Assembly (NCBI GenBank): GCA_037139575.1
Contig: JBAXGD010000024.1
Span: forward strand, 1-6,052
Source: CAIYEO01 sp037139575
GTDB taxonomy: Bacteria; Patescibacteriota; Saccharimonadia; Saccharimonadales; UBA4665
Direction of reading: 5' to 3'
Length of the DNA stretch: 6,052 bases
Part shown: one piece after another, positions 4,438 through 6,052 of the stretch
Position numbering within the stretch: position 1 is the stretch's first letter
Layout: every line of letters starts with the position of its first letter
Made by a program: the position numbers and the translations under genes
The notes under the pieces: model-generated
Told to the model about the DNA's origin: nothing
The model's input: the letters and a program-made list of their open reading frames with translations, nothing else
Databases searched by the model: none

Positions 4438-5961
4438 ATGAATGACAATAATACTCAAATCGGTGAACTAATTTCTCATATAAGGCATGAAAAAGGCCTT
4501 ACTCAAGCAACTTTCGCAAGCCTATTAGGTACTAGCCAATCGGCCGTTAATAGAATTGAACATGGTAAACAAAACCTTAGCATTGAGACTATTGCTAGAA
4601 TTAGCGATGTTTTAAACCAGCAAATTGTTAGCCTATCCAGTGGATCAATTAGCCTGAGGATTGAAGGTGGCCATGAACTAAGTGGTGAAATTGCTGTAAA
4701 GACTAGTAAGAATGCCGTTGTTGGCTTACTTTGTGCCTGTCTTATTAACAAGGGAACTACGACTATAAAAAAAGCTCCTAGAATTGAGGAAGTTAATCGT
4801 TTAGTAGAAGTTCTCAAGAGTATCGGCGCATCTGTTAGATGGATAAACGAAACTGACTTAGAGATCAAACCACCTCAAACGATTGACCTTACTAAGATGG
4901 ATAAAGCTGCGGCTCGAAAAACTAGAAGTGTAATTATGTTTATTGGATCTATGATGCACAGCATGAAAGAATTTAATATTCCTTATGCCGGTGGCTGCGA
5001 ACTAGGAAGAAGAAGTGTCTTGCCTCATATTTACGCACTAGAAGAATTTGGAGTGGATATTAGTACTGTTAGCGGACACTATAAAGTTAAGGTCAAGAAA
5101 AGCTTGCCGAAAAGAACAGTAGTTCTGTATGAGTCAGGCGACACCACAACTGAGAATGCAATATTTGCTGCTGCGGGATTTGACGGCGAAACTGTTATAA
5201 AAATGGCCAGTGCAAATTATTCAGTCCAAGATATTTGTTTCTACTTGGAAAAATTAGGAGTGAAAATTGAAGGTATCGGAACAACAACACTTAAGATAAA
5301 GGGTTCTAGTTATATAAAGAAGAATGTTACATATTATCCTAGCGAAGACCCGGTCGAAGCAATGACATTTATAGCTGCTGCCGTAACTACCGACTCCTCT
5401 ATCACAATTAAAAGAGTACCTATAGAATTCGTTGAGCTGGAGCTTCTGAAACTAGAGAAGATGGGATTAAAGTATAAATATGGTGACATCTATAAAGCCG
5501 ACAACAAGAAAACAGATCTAGTTGATCTAAAAATATATAAACATAACGGAACCTTAAAAGCAGCTGAGGAAAAAATCTATGGAAGACCCTTCCCTGGCCT
5601 CAATATTGATAATCTCCCCTACTTCGTACCTATAGCAGCAGTCGCTAAGGGTCGAACCCTAATCCATGATTGGGTATATGAGGACCGAGCCCTGATGTTT
5701 ACTGAAATGAAGAAGATAGGCGTAGACCTAGATTTAGCTGACCCACATAGAGTTTTCGTAAATGGCCCTACAAAATGGAGAGCCGCAGATTTAGTTTGTC
5801 CTTCTGGAATCCGTCCAGCGGTAATGATTCTTATTGGAATGTTGGCTGCTAATGGTATGAGTACTTTAAGAAACGTTTATACTATAAATAGGGGGTATGA
5901 AGACTTGGCTGCTAGACTTAATAGTCTGGGAGCAAAAATTACTGTTTTGCATGGTCTATAA
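4438..5961 (+). CDS. murA: UDP-N-acetylglucosamine 1-carboxyvinyltransferase (MurA) with N-terminal XRE helix-turn-helix domain
   Basis: MurA transfers enolpyruvate from PEP to UDP-GlcNAc, the first committed step of peptidoglycan synthesis, and its product feeds MurB. Of 507 residues, about 6-65 form an XRE/HTH_3 domain (GLTQATFASLLGTSQSAVNR, then IEHGKQNLSIETIARI). The MurA domain starts near 70 after a very short linker (SLSSGS) and spans about 438 residues, against 419 in E. coli. Catalytic residues seem intact: Lys91-Asn92 (Lys22-Asn23), Arg163 (Arg91), Cys187 (Cys115), Arg192 (Arg120), Asp391 (Asp305), Arg417 (Arg331), Arg459 (Arg371) and Arg485 (Arg397, in INRGYE). By eye, three extra residues precede Asp391 (FPGLNID against FPTD) and six precede Arg459 (DLVCPSGIR against DLR). 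The active-site loop reads CELGRRSVL instead of C-x-I-G-x-R-P-V-D. Cys187 predicts fosfomycin sensitivity by family knowledge. The HTH frame is continuous with MurA and the promoter lies before the HTH, so the fusion is genuine. Autoregulation is a guess. Confidence 0.93.
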   Translation: MNDNNTQIGELISHIRHEKGLTQATFASLLGTSQSAVNRIEHGKQNLSIETIARISDVLNQQIVSLSSGSISLRIEGGHELSGEIAVKTSKNAVVGLLCACLINKGTTTIKKAPRIEEVNRLVEVLKSIGASVRWINETDLEIKPPQTIDLTKMDKAAARKTRSVIMFIGSMMHSMKEFNIPYAGGCELGRRSVLPHIYALEEFGVDISTVSGHYKVKVKKSLPKRTVVLYESGDTTTENAIFAAAGFDGETVIKMASANYSVQDICFYLEKLGVKIEGIGTTTLKIKGSSYIKKNVTYYPSEDPVEAMTFIAAAVTTDSSITIKRVPIEFVELELLKLEKMGLKYKYGDIYKADNKKTDLVDLKIYKHNGTLKAAEEKIYGRPFPGLNIDNLPYFVPIAAVAKGRTLIHDWVYEDRALMFTEMKKIGVDLDLADPHRVFVNGPTKWRAADLVCPSGIRPAVMILIGMLAANGMSTLRNVYTINRGYEDLAARLNSLGAKITVLHGL

Positions 5962-5973
5962 ATGTTAATTTAA

Positions 5974-5982
5974 TGTTATAAT
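5974..5982 (+). promoter_or_regulatory. Extended -10 promoter of tRNA-Gly
   Basis: TGT-TATAAT is a perfect extended -10 box between the murA stop and the tRNA, ending 17 nt before the first tRNA base. It would give a short 5' leader for RNase P to remove. The gap holds no obvious terminator for murA, so read-through into the tRNA is also possible. Confidence 0.6.
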
Positions 5983-5999
5983 ATATTTTTGTTAAGTAT

Positions 6000-6052
6000 G
6001 CGGGTGTCGTATAGTGGCTAATATGCTAGCCTTCCAAGCTTGAGACGCGAGT
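6000..6052 (+). tRNA. tRNA-Gly(UCC), 5' part, cut by window edge
   Basis: The acceptor 5' strand is GCGGGTG, followed by TC, D-stem GTAT/ATAT, and anticodon stem CTAGC/GCTTG closing the loop CTTCCAA with anticodon UCC (6033-6035), which decodes GGA and GGG. The sequence resembles E. coli glyT in the D-arm and anticodon loop. The anticodon stem has a U-U mismatch at tRNA positions 28:42 (6027 and 6041). The variable loop AGACG and the first T-stem strand follow, then the window ends. Confidence 0.93.

Noticed and set aside
4503..4868. 121-codon minus-strand open frame
   Set aside because: It is antisense to the HTH-MurA junction with no domain or ribosome binding site.
5947..5952. TTGCAT at the end of murA as a -35 for tRNA-Gly or a half-site of the 1973-1992 palindrome
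   Set aside because: It is 24 bp from the -10 box, too far for a promoter, and has no inverted partner nearby.
1..6052. Mobile element, prophage, CRISPR or defence island
   Set aside because: No transposase, integrase, terminal repeats, spacer array or defence gene is present. All genes are housekeeping or small regulatory and look native in composition.

Overview
The window is a compact, AT-rich bacterial segment with five protein genes, bounded by two outward-facing tRNA genes that are cut off by the window edges. Gene spacing is very tight. Two genes overlap at their stop codons, one tRNA begins 12 nt after a stop codon, and the longest non-coding gap is about 125 bp. No mobile element, CRISPR array, rRNA or phage gene is visible. 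The sequence alone does not name the organism. Small dense gene spacing, apparently leaderless genes and an HTH-MurA fusion would fit a member of the Candidate Phyla Radiation (Patescibacteria), possibly Saccharibacteria, but this is an inference. The five genes stop with TAA (3) or TAG (2), never TGA, and have no in-frame TGA. That argues against the UGA=Gly code of Gracilibacteria and Absconditabacteria.

Layout from left to right. Minus strand: the 5' part of tRNA-Arg(UCG), preceded on its own strand by a protein of three tandem YbjQ/UPF0145 domains, preceded in turn by a small HTH_XRE regulator with a DUF3467-like C-terminus. The regulator and the YbjQ gene are 25 nt apart and look like an operon. 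A roughly 60-bp divergent region follows, holding a perfect 8+8 palindrome and opposed promoters. Plus strand: murB, a type I UDP-N-acetylenolpyruvoylglucosamine reductase. Its stop codon overlaps that of the convergent minus-strand glyA (serine hydroxymethyltransferase). After a roughly 120-bp divergent region, murA lies on the plus strand, with an XRE-type helix-turn-helix domain fused to its N-terminus. Finally comes the 5' part of tRNA-Gly(UCC).

Functionally, murA and murB encode the two consecutive first committed steps of peptidoglycan precursor synthesis (UDP-GlcNAc to UDP-MurNAc). In this window each is tied to an XRE-type DNA-binding domain: one fused to MurA itself, one encoded divergently from murB beside a palindrome. 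GlyA supplies glycine and one-carbon units and is probably only a neighbour.

Three genes (regulator, murB, murA) have a consensus-like -10 box 7 to 9 nt before the start codon, which predicts leaderless mRNAs. glyA instead has a strong Shine-Dalgarno before a TTG start. The most notable items are the HTH-MurA fusion, the palindrome between the regulator and murB, and the triple YbjQ protein.
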